NCBI GenBank assembly: GCA_006386115.1
Contig: VFIW01000012.1
Coordinates: 124,001 to 188,000, forward strand
Direction: 5' to 3'
DNA length: 64,000 bases
From: Globisporangium splendens
Lineage: Eukaryota > Oomycota > Peronosporomycetes > Pythiales > Pythiaceae
Positions 12,934-24,315 of the stretch are shown here, piece after piece; position 1 is the first letter of the stretch, and each line of letters starts with the position of its first letter. The notes below the pieces were generated by a model. It was given only the letters and a program-made list of their open reading frames with translations, did no database searches and was not told the DNA's origin. Position numbers and translations under genes: made by a program.

Positions 12934-14055
12934 ATGGGAGCTGGCGCGTCCTCATTGGGGTTTTCCAGCCCTGGTGGGTATCATTTCGGCGAAGTGGCCA
13001 AGGAAAGCAATCACAGCAGCGGCGACAAGGGCAACAACCACAGGTCGACAAGCTCAACCAGCTGGGTGGGGAAAACGCTCGAGATGCCGCCAAAGCCGCT
13101 TAGTTTGGGCAACTACTTTCAGTTCCATACCGTCGTGGGCACGGGCATGTTGGGCAAAGTGCGGCTCATTCAGCACCGCAAGACGAAGAAGTACTATGCA
13201 CTCAAGTCGCTCAAGAAGAAGGATGTGCTCGCGAGGAAGATGCTTGCGCAGCTGGAGAGCGAAAGAGAAGCGATGATGCACCTGACGAAGCTCAAGCACC
13301 CTTTTCTCGTGCGGTACTTTGGCAGTCTCCAGACGACGTGCCATGTCCATTTGCTCATGGAGTACGTTCCAGGTGGTGAGCTCTTCCATCTCTTGCACAA
13401 AGTCGGCCGCATGACCAATGACGAAGCCAAGTTTACGCGACCGAGCTGGTGCTCTTCATCGAGTTTCGCCATGCGAACGGGTACATGTACCGCAATTTGA
13501 AGCCAGAAAACATCTTGCTCGATGGCAACGGCCATATCAAGGTGATTGATCTGGGGTTCATCAAGAAGATCACGAGTGAAGACGACCGTACGTCCACGTG
13601 TGTGGGCACACCCCAGTATCTAGCTCCTGAGCAACTCACGAACTCGTTGGAGAAGCGGAGCTACTCGAAATCCGTGGACTGGTGGGCGCTGGCGTGTGTG
13701 ATCTACGAGATGGTGAACGGCCAGACCCCGTTTGTCCGCAGCAAAGACGATTCATCCTTTGAGCTCTACACGCGCATCCTGGCCGAATCGGATGCATCCA
13801 TTTCTCGAGGATTTGCTCAAGAAGATGCTGGTTCCCGATGCGTCCAAGCGCCTGAGCGACGTGGAAGGGATCAAGCAGCACACGTGGTTCGAGCACGTGG
13901 ACTGGCACGACGTCGCGCATTGCGAGATCCAGCCGCCGCATGTTCCGGTGCTCTTCAAAGAAGGCGATCACTCGAATTTCGACGAGTATCCGAACTCGCC
14001 TGAAGAGACCAAGTCCCTCGACAGCACGTTCGCAAAAGAGTTTCGCCATTTTTGA
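12934..14055 (+). pseudogene. PKA-like AGC kinase, frameshifted and catalytically altered
   Basis: The protein aligns along the whole AGC/PKA catalytic subunit. It starts MGAGASS, a possible N-myristoylation site. It then has a glycine loop (GTGMLGKV), the ATP lysine (YYALKSLKK), GTPQYLAPE at the P+1 loop, and the C-terminal tail ending in FRHF, the FxxF motif of PKA. Two lesions break the frame. One T is missing after 'GACGAAGCCAAGTTT' near 13435, and a second shift lies near 13797, before PFLEDLLKK. No intron-like sequence explains either. In addition the catalytic HRD aspartate is Asn (YRNLKPEN) and DFG reads DLG. I read it as a decaying gene. A pseudokinase with assembly errors is the alternative. 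If intact it would be about 373 aa. Confidence 0.75.
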
Positions 14056-15326
14056 GCTTTCTTGCGAAAATCTGCTGCCTCTCTGTCAGTAAACATCCCC
14101 AGGAACTCCATCGCTGGGCAGGTAGGGGCTCGATGACGCGCATGGTGCGTACCTCCTCCCTCCTTTTCGGTGAGCTCTTGGAGTTGACGAAAGGATCCGA
14201 TGTAAAGGTGGAGCTGCGCGCTCACTCGTGTTGCTCGGCCAAGATCGTCGTGTTGATGGCCAAGTCACGCACTAACGCGCGACACTGCGCCGTTGCTCCT
14301 CACGACGCCCGAAATGAATATGTGCGTGCCGAGGATCGATTTGGGGCTTTGCCTTCCGCGTTAGACAGCGAAGCGCATAAACGCATGCGAGCTTTCGACC
14401 AGAGCCATTCGGTGGTAGAAAGGATCCAAGCGGAGGATACCGACACAGAGAAAGCTGCAAGCATATCAATATCAGAATTGGCTTGTCAACGTCACTCTTG
14501 TGCATAAATAAGACAGCGGTTCTTTCTAAACTTTTAGTAGAAACGACGCACCGAGTTTGCCACCTCTGTTATCAAGTCTGCACCTCCAACAACCATCCTC
14601 CCCCTTTCTTGAAATTGCAACTATTCTGTATAAAGATATGCATAGAGGCATATCGTAGATAAAGAGGTGAATAGAATGCAGCACGCCGTGTCTGCGTCTG
14701 TACGTGCGAATGCGCTGTAAAGGCGCGGCAGCGGCGAGTGGAGGACAGACACACTGGTGATAATCATTACGGGCTTCCCGTTGGCCACCAAGGTGTTCAT
14801 CCGACACTTTCCACAGCGTATGTATCCTGCTGGCTTTCCATGGTGGACACTCACACCGTGGGGATGGATAGCGAGTGAATTTCGAGATCGGCTCCACTCG
14901 CGCGGGACCTGCTGGCAGTAAACCCTCCGCCAGCTGCTGCCATACAAACCTCGATACATCGCTGCGCCTCTCCATACGGAAAGGGCCAGTTTGGTCTCTT
15001 AATTTTTGGCTTCTCGTTGGCTATGGTCAACGAACGCCACATGTGGAAAAGCAGGAGGGTTCACTCTGTGTGGCGAGTGCTCTGGGTTTCCATGGATGCA
15101 CTCGCTGTGTCTGTGGAAGGACGGAGTTGGTGTGAGTTGGTCTGCATTCCTCGCTCGCTCCAGGCTTCATCACCTCATTCTCAAAATTGCCTTCTTGCCT
15201 TCGAAAGCAGTTTCCAAGTTGTTGAGGATTACACAATCCCGTGCGATTTGTTCCCTCCTTCCTCGTCTTCTTCAGCAGCAACGCCCATCCATCAGGCGAT
15301 CAGTCAGTCAGTCACACCAATCAACC
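14056..15326. other. Intergenic, no gene seen
   Basis: About 1.3 kb between the kinase remnant and the serine-rich gene. Several short ORFs exist on both strands, but none shows a domain, signal peptide or codon pattern like the neighbouring genes. Confidence 0.45.
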
Positions 15327-15983
15327 ATGCCGTCACACCCCACGTTGCGCTTCCCCACTCTTACTCTGTCATCGGCGACCGCAGGCAGCAGCGCACCAAC
15401 GCTGCTTAAAACCGCCTCGAAAAGAGCTAACAGCACAGGCGACATGCCGTCGTTCCCAATCTCCTCCAAGGTCGAGCGCATCGTGTTCACGAGCAAGCGA
15501 CAGACGGCGACCGCAGCCCCGAGCACACGCCACGCGATGATGCAGACGTCGCTGCCCATGGACGACGAGGAGGACGAGGAGAACCAGCAGCAGCAGCAGC
15601 TCGATGACTTTCCTCGGAAAAACTCCGACGAGGCTCCGAAAAAGCGAGTGTTCGGTTCGGACAAGATCCCGTCGCTGAACCGATCGTCGTCAGCTGCGGC
15701 GGCATCAGCGACTGCGTCTCGCTTCGTTTCGAAGATGGCACCGATGCTGCGCCGTGTCGTGTCTGGCACCACTAACAACACTGCAGGCGCTGCGCCTCCA
15801 ACCGCACCCAGCAGCAAGAGCGACACCAGTGCGTTCGCGCAGCCTACGTCTCCACACCACAACTTCCTGGACTCGTCGGACGAGGAAGGAGACCGCGACT
15901 CGCTGCTGTTCATGATGCAGATACCGGTGGTTCGCCGCAACTCACATATTCCGCTAATGTCCATCTCGCACTCAGAGAATTAG
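15327..15983 (+). CDS. Hypothetical serine-rich protein, 218 aa
   Basis: I do not recognise this protein. The start is placed at ACCATGCCG (15327), which has a good eukaryotic context and follows a 5' leader containing CAGT repeats; an in-frame extension to 15006 looks like non-coding sequence. The protein is rich in Ser, Ala, Thr and Pro and has an acidic plus polyglutamine stretch (DDEEDEENQQQQQ). It contains basic phospho-site-like segments (KKRVFGSDKIPSLNRSSS, RRVVSGTT, VRRNSHIPLMS) that resemble basophilic kinase targets, and a DSSDEEGD motif typical of casein kinase 2 sites. There is no membrane segment. It is probably intrinsically disordered; no function is assigned. Confidence 0.6.
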   Translation: MPSHPTLRFPTLTLSSATAGSSAPTLLKTASKRANSTGDMPSFPISSKVERIVFTSKRQTATAAPSTRHAMMQTSLPMDDEEDEENQQQQQLDDFPRKNSDEAPKKRVFGSDKIPSLNRSSSAAAASATASRFVSKMAPMLRRVVSGTTNNTAGAAPPTAPSSKSDTSAFAQPTSPHHNFLDSSDEEGDRDSLLFMMQIPVVRRNSHIPLMSISHSEN

Positions 15984-16265
15984 CGACAACGAATGCGAAA
16001 TTGCCACCGCGTATCTTGCCTGCCTGCACAAGAGCTGGCGCGACTGTGAGGCTTCATGTTCTGTGCTCCGTACCATAGTTTGTTAATTTAGCACTCGTAT
16101 CAAACCCATAAAGATCTAACCACAATAATGTATTGTACTTGTTTAAGCAAAGTCAACGGCGTCACTCACACAACTCGCGCGCTTCCCCCATTTTACTGCT
16201 CCGCGCTCGTGTCAATGCATGCCAAACTTCAACTTCGTCTTCCTTTAGTATTGCTTGTGCTTTCT

Positions 16266-17538
16266 TCAGTCGTTGTGCGGGTGCTCTTCGACGCGTTCAT
16301 TCTCATCGAGGACGACGTTCTCCGGAGGCACCATGTCGTTAATCACATTCTCCGCTACGGTTGGACGGGTCTCAAAGAAGTATTTCCTTCAAACGTGACA
16401 CACAACGTCAGCACCATTACTTCCACTAAACCGAGGCAATAACTCACAGTTTATGGAAGAAAAACACTCACAGAATGCGTGGCGTTGCCAGCGGACGCTG
16501 AGTTTTCCATCCGCGAATGCTCGCAATTGTTGGGTACACATCTAGTAACAACGTCATAAAGTGCTGCATTAGTACGCATACGAGCCAATTCAGAAACGCG
16601 AGATAGAAGCACACACCTTCCAGGAAATAATAGATGTGCCCAACGACGATCCCAATCAGATCTGTCGTGGCGCTGTTGCCGAGCAAAATGGAGAAGGAGA
16701 GCAGCACCCATGGAAGATATGGCGCCGTGAACGGAAAGAGTCCGAGGAAACTCATTCGCACATGCTCGTTGCGTCGCCCCCACAGATACACCATCATAAA
16801 CGTCAACGGAGAGCCGAGGAAATGAATATTCACGAATGGAGCCAATAGCTACAAACATAGAGATCACCAGTGCTTATGTCAGTCCTTCTGGTAAAGCAAA
16901 TACTGAAATCAAAATGGTCACTTGCAATCATCACGGTGGCACCCAAAAGAAGCATGTACAGGAAATCAGCAGTTCGTCCTCGGAAAGATCCTTCTTCCAA
17001 CAATCTGCAATATCGCACGCTGCATGAGCACAATCAAACGGTTCGTCCGGGGTCAAAGAAATACTTTTCCATCGCTCATGGTCGGATGTACACATGCAGT
17101 AGCTCGCGTTTTCGAAGCGAGCAACTATCAAATGCAAATATGAAAAAATGGAGCGTGGAGAAAAAGGATACACGAAGTACATGTGGAACAGGAAATCGAT
17201 GCTGAAGAGCCCGAAAAACAGGAAATTCGTCAGCAAGCGCCATACCTGTCATACGAAGTAGCAAACAAAAATCCGCATGAGTACAACCGCATTCGAGAAC
17301 CAAATGAAAGTGTACGAGTGCGCGCAGCAACGCCGCGCGGCGTACTCGTTCATCCACGCGCATCCACTACGCATGCAATACGTACTTGTCCTTTGAAGAA
17401 GATGAGGTTGAAATTGAAGTAGAGCGAAAATGGCGACACGAGATCCAATGCGCACGCCGTCGTCGTCAGCAGCGAGCCCGTGAGGTAGAGGCGCGAGATG
17501 ATCGGGATCTCATAGTACCACTCGAGCGGATCGTTCAT
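16266..17538 (-). CDS. Derlin (Der1-like) ER-associated degradation channel protein
   Basis: Derlins are rhomboid-like ER membrane proteins that help retrotranslocate misfolded proteins to the cytosol. Six exons on the minus strand (17386-17538, 17172-17245, 16926-17019, 16617-16848, 16472-16541, 16266-16386) join to 247 aa. The N-terminus [19 protein letters not shown], then [52 protein letters not shown] and [16 protein letters not shown] are nearly diagnostic of the family. The tail ends [15 protein letters not shown] (acidic, after RPLATPRIL and FFETRPTV). Four introns are GT-AG. The third uses a GC donor (GCAAGT at 16925-16920, read on the minus strand), the usual non-canonical class. 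The gene looks complete and conserved, in contrast to its decaying neighbours. Confidence 0.94.
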
Positions 17539-17906
17539 TCTTGCTGCTGTTGGACGCTATGGCGTCTTCTCTGCCTTGCACTCTGTCTGGGAAGGGAAGC
17601 GATGGGGGCGGACTCGCGTTGAGGCTTTAATCAATCCACTCCGCCTGGCGCGTTAGGCGATAACAATCGCCACTTTGGTTCGTTCAGTTCCTGAGCGGAT
17701 GCCACTTGGCCAATGGGCGAAACCCGATACCAGTGCGACCAATGCGTTTTGAGAGGGTTTACCTCATTCCGACCATCATTCTGAAGCTAGTTTGCACCGT
17801 AAAGGACTCAAAGACGAGTGTGAGTTGAAGTGACCATCACTCGCACTGGCATGCTAAATGTGGGGTTGCACACCAACACACACTTGAAGAAGGAAGCCAA
17901 CGAGTA
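17539..17906. other. Shared upstream region of Derlin and the ZSWIM2-like remnant
   Basis: About 370 bp between two divergently oriented genes, so it probably holds both promoters. I could not pick out a convincing Inr/FPR match. Confidence 0.4.
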
Positions 17907-18640
17907 TGAGCCGCTTGGTGCCGTACCGCACGAAGGTGCCGGAGCAGATCAAGACGCGCATCGAGCAGACGCTCGCGATCACCGTGTACCTCGTGCAGAC
18001 GACGGGACCGACGTCCTATGTGGTAAGATGGCGTATGCATGTGTGCGCACGCGCCGTGAAGTCAACCGTACCGCCGAAATTGACGGAATCTGTTGGTCTC
18101 GTTCCACTTCGACCAATGCCTCCTGCAGCAGGCTCAAACAATCAGGGAAGCGAAAATTGTTGGAATCGACGCCGGCAGAATAGTTCATCTTCCAGTCAGT
18201 CGAATCGCTCGAGCCGGAGTAGAGTTGAACATTCTACCCCAAGTCTATCCGATCAAGACTATCGAAAGCTGCCGCCTCTTGGCTTTGGAGATAACGCATC
18301 CGTGGATCGAATGGATCAAGCTGAAAAGACTCGGCTGGAGCTGCAACATGCAGGAAAAGAGAGGCTTCGGAAGCAAAGAATACAGCGAGAAGAGCGCACA
18401 CGGATCCACAATGCCAACAGCAGCAATCAATCGAGTGGGCTAGATGGGCTTACCACCAATTCTCTTGGGGGAGCGGTTTCACTCAGCACAAAGCAATCGA
18501 AAGTGGAAGATAATCGAACAGCGGCACAGAAACGACCCCAGCAAGAACGTGAAAAGAAACGCCAATTGAGAGAAGATCGTCTGAAAAACGCTCAGCAGCA
18601 GGAAGATCTGAGCGATTTATGTATCGGCGCATCAAAATGA
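17907..18640 (+). pseudogene. Possible remnant of a ZSWIM2-like gene (SWIM and RING domains missing)
   Basis: The N-terminus (MSRLVPYRTKV, then IEQTLAITVYLVQTTGPTSYVV) resembles the start of ZSWIM2-type E3 ligases, where a Q-A-L-x-x-x-I-Y-L-L-x-x-x-G-P-T-x-F segment precedes the SWIM zinc finger. A GTAAGA donor follows at the expected place near 18022. The SWIM (CxC...CxH), RING and ZZ cysteines that should come next are not found downstream. Instead the frame runs into a Ser/Asn/Arg-rich stretch and a charged helix (LRKQRIQREERTRIHNAN, QQEREKKRQLREDRLKNAQ) ending at 18640. I read this as head and tail of a gene that has lost its middle. It could also be an unrelated short coiled-coil protein. 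The similarity to ZSWIM2 is from memory of the family and is modest. Confidence 0.3.
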
Positions 18641-19163
18641 ATTACGCGTATCTGCTTTTCCGAGAGCGAAAGTGTTTCAGGGATCATGAGGCTTCTGGCA
18701 CCTCTGACCGTCTGCGCACAATAGTGGCGATGCTAGTGACCAAGGGTCTGCAGAAGTACGCCGTTCAAGTAGGTTGGATATGCCAAGAATGCTTGGTTCA
18801 TAATGCTACCAGGCGAACTTTTTTCTTTTGCAGAGTTCTCGCGTCTAAGTGTGATGGTACACAATGGTTCTGCTCGTCCATGAATCTGATGGGTTCACCT
18901 TTTAAGCAGCGCTCACTTCTGGATGGCGAGTATGGCTGTGCAGTTTGTGCAGTGGAGTGGCAGCAGCGACGCGGGTTAACAGAAGATAGCCACGCAAATG
19001 TCCGCAACAGGAGAAAAATGTGTAGCTTCGACAGCAAAGACGGACGTATCAAGCGTCAAACGGTGTATATTGAGTACGTATCTAAATGGGCAATGTGCGT
19101 GCCTACAAATCTGGCTACGGAATGTACGATCTACTTGATGGAAGTACTCTAAATTCTAAAGGT

Positions 19164-22100
19164 CTAGATGACCGAATTGCGTCTCTTTTTAGGAGAGGGT
19201 TGCTGCTGTCGGCTCTTTCCAGTAGCGCGCTTATGGTGATGTCGTCGACTTGGTGAGGCGCTCGATCGACCGCGAAGCTGTGAGCTTGGCAGGGCATCTA
19301 CTGAGGAACTGCTTCGGCGCCGCAAGAAGGTCGACAACAAGATTGCAGTTGTCAGTGCCATAGTAACGAGCGATTCCGGTGAAAGCACTGCCGCGAGTTT
19401 TGGGAGCAAATCGTCGGTTGCACTGGCAATTTTGTGCTCAAACTTGCACGATGAGATCCGTCCTCGTGCGTCTCCACAATGCTCGAGCAGATTGCACATA
19501 GTGCCTTCAAGCATGTGGCACGACAGTTGCATTGATAGGTGCGGGGTGTCGCACGAAATCTTCTGGATCAAGCCTGCTTGCGCGTCAATCATCGTGACAG
19601 GATCGTACTCGGGTACAACCGCGACACTCAAGTGGTGAAGATTCGCGCGATTCACTTTTATGGTCGTGCCGCCAATGTCATGCACCAACTTGCTGTAGCT
19701 CTGTACAAACCCTGGCGGCGAGAACGTAATTGACTGCTTCTCAACAATCGACCCCACCAGTCGCGCGATACCCCCACCCATCGAATGACCCGTAAGGAGC
19801 ACGTCGCGATCTTGAATCGAATTGACATATTCAAGAAGTTCATGGTAATACCAGGATTCGTGCTGAAGTCCACATAGCGCGATGAGTTCACTGTAGAGCT
19901 CAATGAGCGTGGAGAATGTCACGTCTGGCCAAATACGAATCGTCGGGAAGATCGCCGACAGAATCGCGAATACGACAGGCTCAAAGAACATCTTGACGTC
20001 TTCAATGAAATCCGTAAAGCGCCAAATGTCGGTTCCGCGCACGGAGATGACACTCGTGTTCAACGATGGGAAGTACGTCTCGAAAAAGTCCAACTTGGAA
20101 CCGGTCTTGGTGTTCAGCTCGGGAAGACGAACGACAACCCCAGGAAACGATTCAGCAAATATTGTCGACACGAATTGGTCGGTATCGTTCGAGAGCGGAT
20201 CAAAGTACGCGGCTTCAGCAAGCAACCCTAGATCCACGAGACTGAGTCCATTAAAACGATTCGAGCAACTCGCATACTTCGGTTGATCCAGGTGCATCGC
20301 GTCGGTGTGACTATCGGCAAGGCCCAAGTGAAGCTTCACGACGGCTGTATGGTGGATGTGGATTGAGCGGTCCTCGAACGCCACAGACGTGGCATCTGGA
20401 AACCAGTGGGCACTCTTTTGCAGATCAGACAAGATGCTGAACCCCGAGATGGCGCCAATAAATACCAACAGCAGCCCCATACCCACGTAGACCATGATTT
20501 TTGCTGGTTTGTGGCCAGCGAACGGTTTCCTGGTGTTCGCGTTGGTTTGCTTGAGCAATTGCTGGAGCGAATTCGGCAACTGGTTCATACTGCTCAATGA
20601 TGGCATTGACGCTGACCACCGCAGCAATATGTCGAACAAGAACATGCTGACGACGAAAAGCGCGTGCGGACGCTGGGTCATCTTTGATCCGTAAAAGATC
20701 GCGCCACCGATGCCGAGCGCCAGCGGGACAGTCGTCGACACGGACTTGAAATTGAGCAGGATCATCATCCGAAGCATGATGAGCGAGACCACATAAATCG
20801 ACGGCAGCAGCAAGTTGATGATCGTGAGCTCCAATTGCGCGTGGACAAAGCCCATGTTGGGGTGAATGCACGCGCGGAAGAAGACAATCGCCTGGGCAAA
20901 CACAAACGTGTACTTGAGTCGTTCAAAAAAGCCAGCGAGCTTCTTTTGACTCGGCTCACACTCGCTCACATTTTCGAAAGTATGGTACGCGACAGCGATA
21001 AACCAGAGGATCCACGCAATCAGAAGCACCATCCCAAAGATCTCCCATTGAAACGGCGTGAGGTCACTCAAAGGTGTGATTCGGTATGCAAAATGCCGCG
21101 CAACCCACTCGACCGACCACATACCGCCAATGAAGTTCATCGTCAACAACCACCCGCCGAGGAAAAACGTCGAGAACGTCGAGAGACCAGACAGTGCACT
21201 TCGCCAGCGCGGGAGAATTTCAAGGCAGAGCTGAATAAATTGAGCGATCGTGATCGCCGTCGAGATCCGAAGCGAGCGCTGGAACACCGGGTGTTTCTCC
21301 GTCAAAAACTTGAGGTACGATTCTTCACACATCACTTTCATCCATGAACCGTACAGCAGCGTTTCGCTGCACCCTGAAGGAACGAGAATCAGGCTCGGAA
21401 GGATCAACAGCATGGGCAACGCGACGGTGATGATCACTGCTTGCGGACGGCACTCGACCGCGATAATGCGTCGAATAAGCGGGAAGTTCTGCGTTGATTG
21501 CCATGTGAGGATCCACGTCGCGCGACCAAATTGCAGCACGATCCCCATCACTGACACATATATGAACAGCACACAGAACGCTTGGGTGAACGGCATCGTG
21601 ATGATACTGCTCATGTTTTCGCCTAAAATCGCGCCGACGTTGAAAAGGTATCCCCAAAGAATCGCAAGCGCCTAGGGAGGGAGAATGAACGTGCAATAAT
21701 CCACATAATCAAGTCAGAAAGAATTGTGATGAGCAATAGCAAAAGGGCAGCAATCAAGACACAGCAGCCAGCAAACGAACCTGAAGCATGACGTAGACAA
21801 AGAAGAACGACACGAGCTTCTGTGAGCCTTCAAAGCGGTGGAAGATAAACTTCGGGAACTCTACGAAGACTCCACGCAGCGCGCGTTCCCATTGCATGAT
21901 GCCTTCAAAGCATTGTCGTCGCCATTGCACGAGGACCGACTGGTGGAGCGGAAAGCTCAATTTCTTCATGGACACAGGACGAATCGTGAATTGCGCTGCT
22001 GGTGGCTGTGTGTCTGAGGTCTCCGACGAAACAGACGACGGAGACTGCGGCGGCGTCGCCTCGAGTTCGCGTGCTGACTTGTGCTGCCTGCTGTTCCTGC

Positions 22101-22251
22101 TCTTTGTCGAGGCTGCTGTTGCCGCAGCGGACGCGGCTGTTGGTGTCGCTCCAGATGGCACCGCAGTGGATGCTGCCATTGGCCCGTTGATGCAGTGAGA
22201 AGGGCGTCGATTCTTCTTCTTCTTTGCCTCTCTCCCTCCGTCGACGGCCAC
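19164..22251 (-). CDS. Multi-pass membrane protein with class 3 lipase domain
   Basis: Two exons, 21781-22251 and 19164-21671, with a 109-nt intron, give about 992 aa if MAVDGGREAKKKK is the start. A second Met (MAAST, 22179) is possible. The first 120 residues are disordered and Ser/Ala-rich. They are followed by about ten hydrophobic helices between exon 1 VSFFFVYVMLQ and the segment KIMVYVGMGLLLVFIGAISGF. The C-terminal luminal or cytosolic part is an alpha/beta hydrolase of the fungal lipase 3 type. It has VISVRGTD upstream and the nucleophile elbow GHSMGGGIARL, and further down EYDPVTMID carries a candidate catalytic Asp. The end has one more helix and an Arg/Lys/Ser-rich tail. The substrate is probably acylglycerol or phospholipid in a membrane, as in diacylglycerol lipase-like proteins; this is inference. 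Confidence 0.85.
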
Positions 22252-22814
22252 TAAATTCGCGCAGGGACTGAGTTTTTCTTCAACCAGTCAGGGAGTTCTT
22301 CAGACAAATATGCGTCCATGTGTCAACAACAAAAAAGTTTATGAACGCGAGAGTACCGTGCCCACTCCAACATAGTGTCTATCATATCAATCGCTGATGT
22401 TTAAATACGTCATTTCACTCCGAATGCAAGCCCCCAAGCTCCTCATCTGCCTCTGATTGATGAGGTCCACTCTATTTTAGTCAAGAACGATGCGCACAAT
22501 CACAGGGGAATGTTTACCAGCGGGATGTTTATGGTGATTACAGGTTGCCGCCTGGACTGGCCATCATTTTTGACATTGCCGCACGATGACACGAGCGCCA
22601 GCATGCGTGATTTCATTCTTCAATCGCTGGAGGAGCGTCGTGACGCGTGCCCCATTGCCTGCTGGTTTGCTTTGAAGGCGCCGCCATTCGCGATCCTGCT
22701 GAGTGGCGACCACTGACGAAACGCCTGATTGCTTGATTAAGGTGGACCACCTAAAGTGCCGCGTCAAATGCCATTTGAGCCATTTGAGCCATTTGACGCA
22801 AGTCGTGGGCGACT
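22252..22814. other. Divergent intergenic region between lipase and FtsJ-like gene
   Basis: It contains the upstream regions of two divergent genes. A 68-codon ORF at 22510-22716 has no family features and I do not call it. The right end holds the inverted and tandem repeat described separately. Confidence 0.45.
22761..22799. repeat. 10-bp inverted repeat enclosing 9-bp tandem repeats, just before the FtsJ-like start
   Basis: GCGTCAAATG (22761-22770) is exactly complementary to CATTTGACGC (22790-22799). The interval overlaps three tandem copies of CCATTTGA(G/C) at 22771-22797. It lies 15 nt before the start codon at 22815, so it falls in the 5' leader or core promoter and could fold as a hairpin in RNA. 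Confidence 0.75.
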
Positions 22815-24136
22815 ATGGGGCTGGACGAAGCTCAGATGCAGCGGCGGCGGCAGCAGCGGACACAACGCGCAGCGGCCACTAACAACGTTGCGCTGAGCCC
22901 TTGCGTTGCGATCCACACGGAGGAGACGCAGCTTCAGCGGTTTGCGGGTCGTCTCGCGGCGCTGCAGTTCGCCGAGAACCATGCGTCCGTCGCCATCGTC
23001 GCCATCGAGTCGCCGCTAATTTATGCGCGATTGCAGCCAGTCGATTCACTCGCCTCTAATAGAGACTTGATGCACTCGGTAGCAGCCTCGAATGCAATGT
23101 TGCGCGCGCGCATTGAGACCGCGTTTGGCAGCGGACGCATCCATGCGCACCGCGTGTATCAGCTCGACTGGAGCTGTGTGGACCCCGAATGGATCCCCAT
23201 GGCAGCGCCATTGCTCGAATTAAAACCAAGTACGTATGTTTTCTACATCTCCTATGGTGATAGAGTGAGTACTAATATGCTGTCTGCCGCCCTGCAGCCT
23301 CCATTTTCCGCGTGATGGCGTTTCCGAAGCAGCTTCAGGACAAGATCACCGCGCTGCTCCATGGCCACGGGTACGCGACCCACCCAAAGCAGTACACGCA
23401 TGAGTTGTACGTGACGCTGCAGCCGTTGCTGTCACCGTATTTCCATTTCGGCGTCGCGTTCCAAGATGCCGCACATGCGAAAGGCGAGGAGATCGTCGAC
23501 GGTGAAGACGGACCGCGGGTGATGTCCTTTGCCGCCGATGCACCCTGCCGCGCCTACTTCAAGATGGAGGAGAGTCTCCGCTACGTGACGTTGCGCTCTG
23601 GCGACCGCGTGATTGACGTCGGCGCGTCACCTGTACGTTGTCTACGGTGACGTTGTCCACGTCCGTGGTACGTGCATGAGTGCAGCTCCTCACGACAATT
23701 CTGAACTTTGTCTCTCTCTGATCTGTAGGGTGGATGGACCGAGTGTCTCGTGGCTAATGGTGCCCACGTCGTCGCCGTCGACCCTGGCGAACTCACGATC
23801 GACATGGTGGGCAAGCCGATCGTGCACTTGCAGATGCTGCTGGAAGCCGCAAAGCCCCAGCTCGAGCAGCTCGGTCCGTTTGCGATGTGCGTGTGCGACA
23901 TCAACATCCGCGTGCACGCCATGGCTGAGCTCATGCTCAATATCTCGCATCTGCTACGACCGAATGCGCCCGTCGTGTTCACGCTCAAACTCGGCAAGAA
24001 GCCCAGCGAGTTGGCCATTAATGAAGCGTTCAGCACCGCAAAAACGATCCTGAGCTCTCAATTCCGCGATTTCCAACTACGCTGGCTCCACGCCAACACG
24101 CAGAACGAGCGCACGCTGTTTGCCATCAAGAAATAA
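22815..24136 (+). CDS. FtsJ-type ribose 2'-O-methyltransferase domain protein
   Basis: Exons 22815-23229, 23298-23632 and 23729-24136 give 385 aa with GT-AG introns of 68 and 96 nt. The C-terminal half has the SAM-binding signature IDVGASPGGWTECLVANGA, like the DLGAAPGGWT of RrmJ/FtsJ enzymes. It continues with VVAVDPGEL, then CVCDINI where the catalytic Asp is expected, and FTLKLGKK with the catalytic Lys. The N-terminal half (about 170 aa; YFKMEESLRYVTLRSGDR precedes the Rossmann fold) is reminiscent of the THUMP-like or FTSJD extensions in ribosomal-RNA and mRNA-cap enzymes. The substrate RNA cannot be told from sequence. The gene is compact and appears intact. Confidence 0.78.
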
Positions 24137-24315
24137 GAGAACAAGAACGCGGGTACGTGGTATAAAAAACAAAAGGGGTATAGCTTGATTATCTAGTGCT
24201 ATTTAGAACCTATTCGGGTGGACATGCGGTGCACGAAAAGAATACAGAAACGACCCAACACAACAACACCGAGGGAACGAACCGATGTGCCCAGGACCAA
24301 TCGCCTCGCTCTCGT

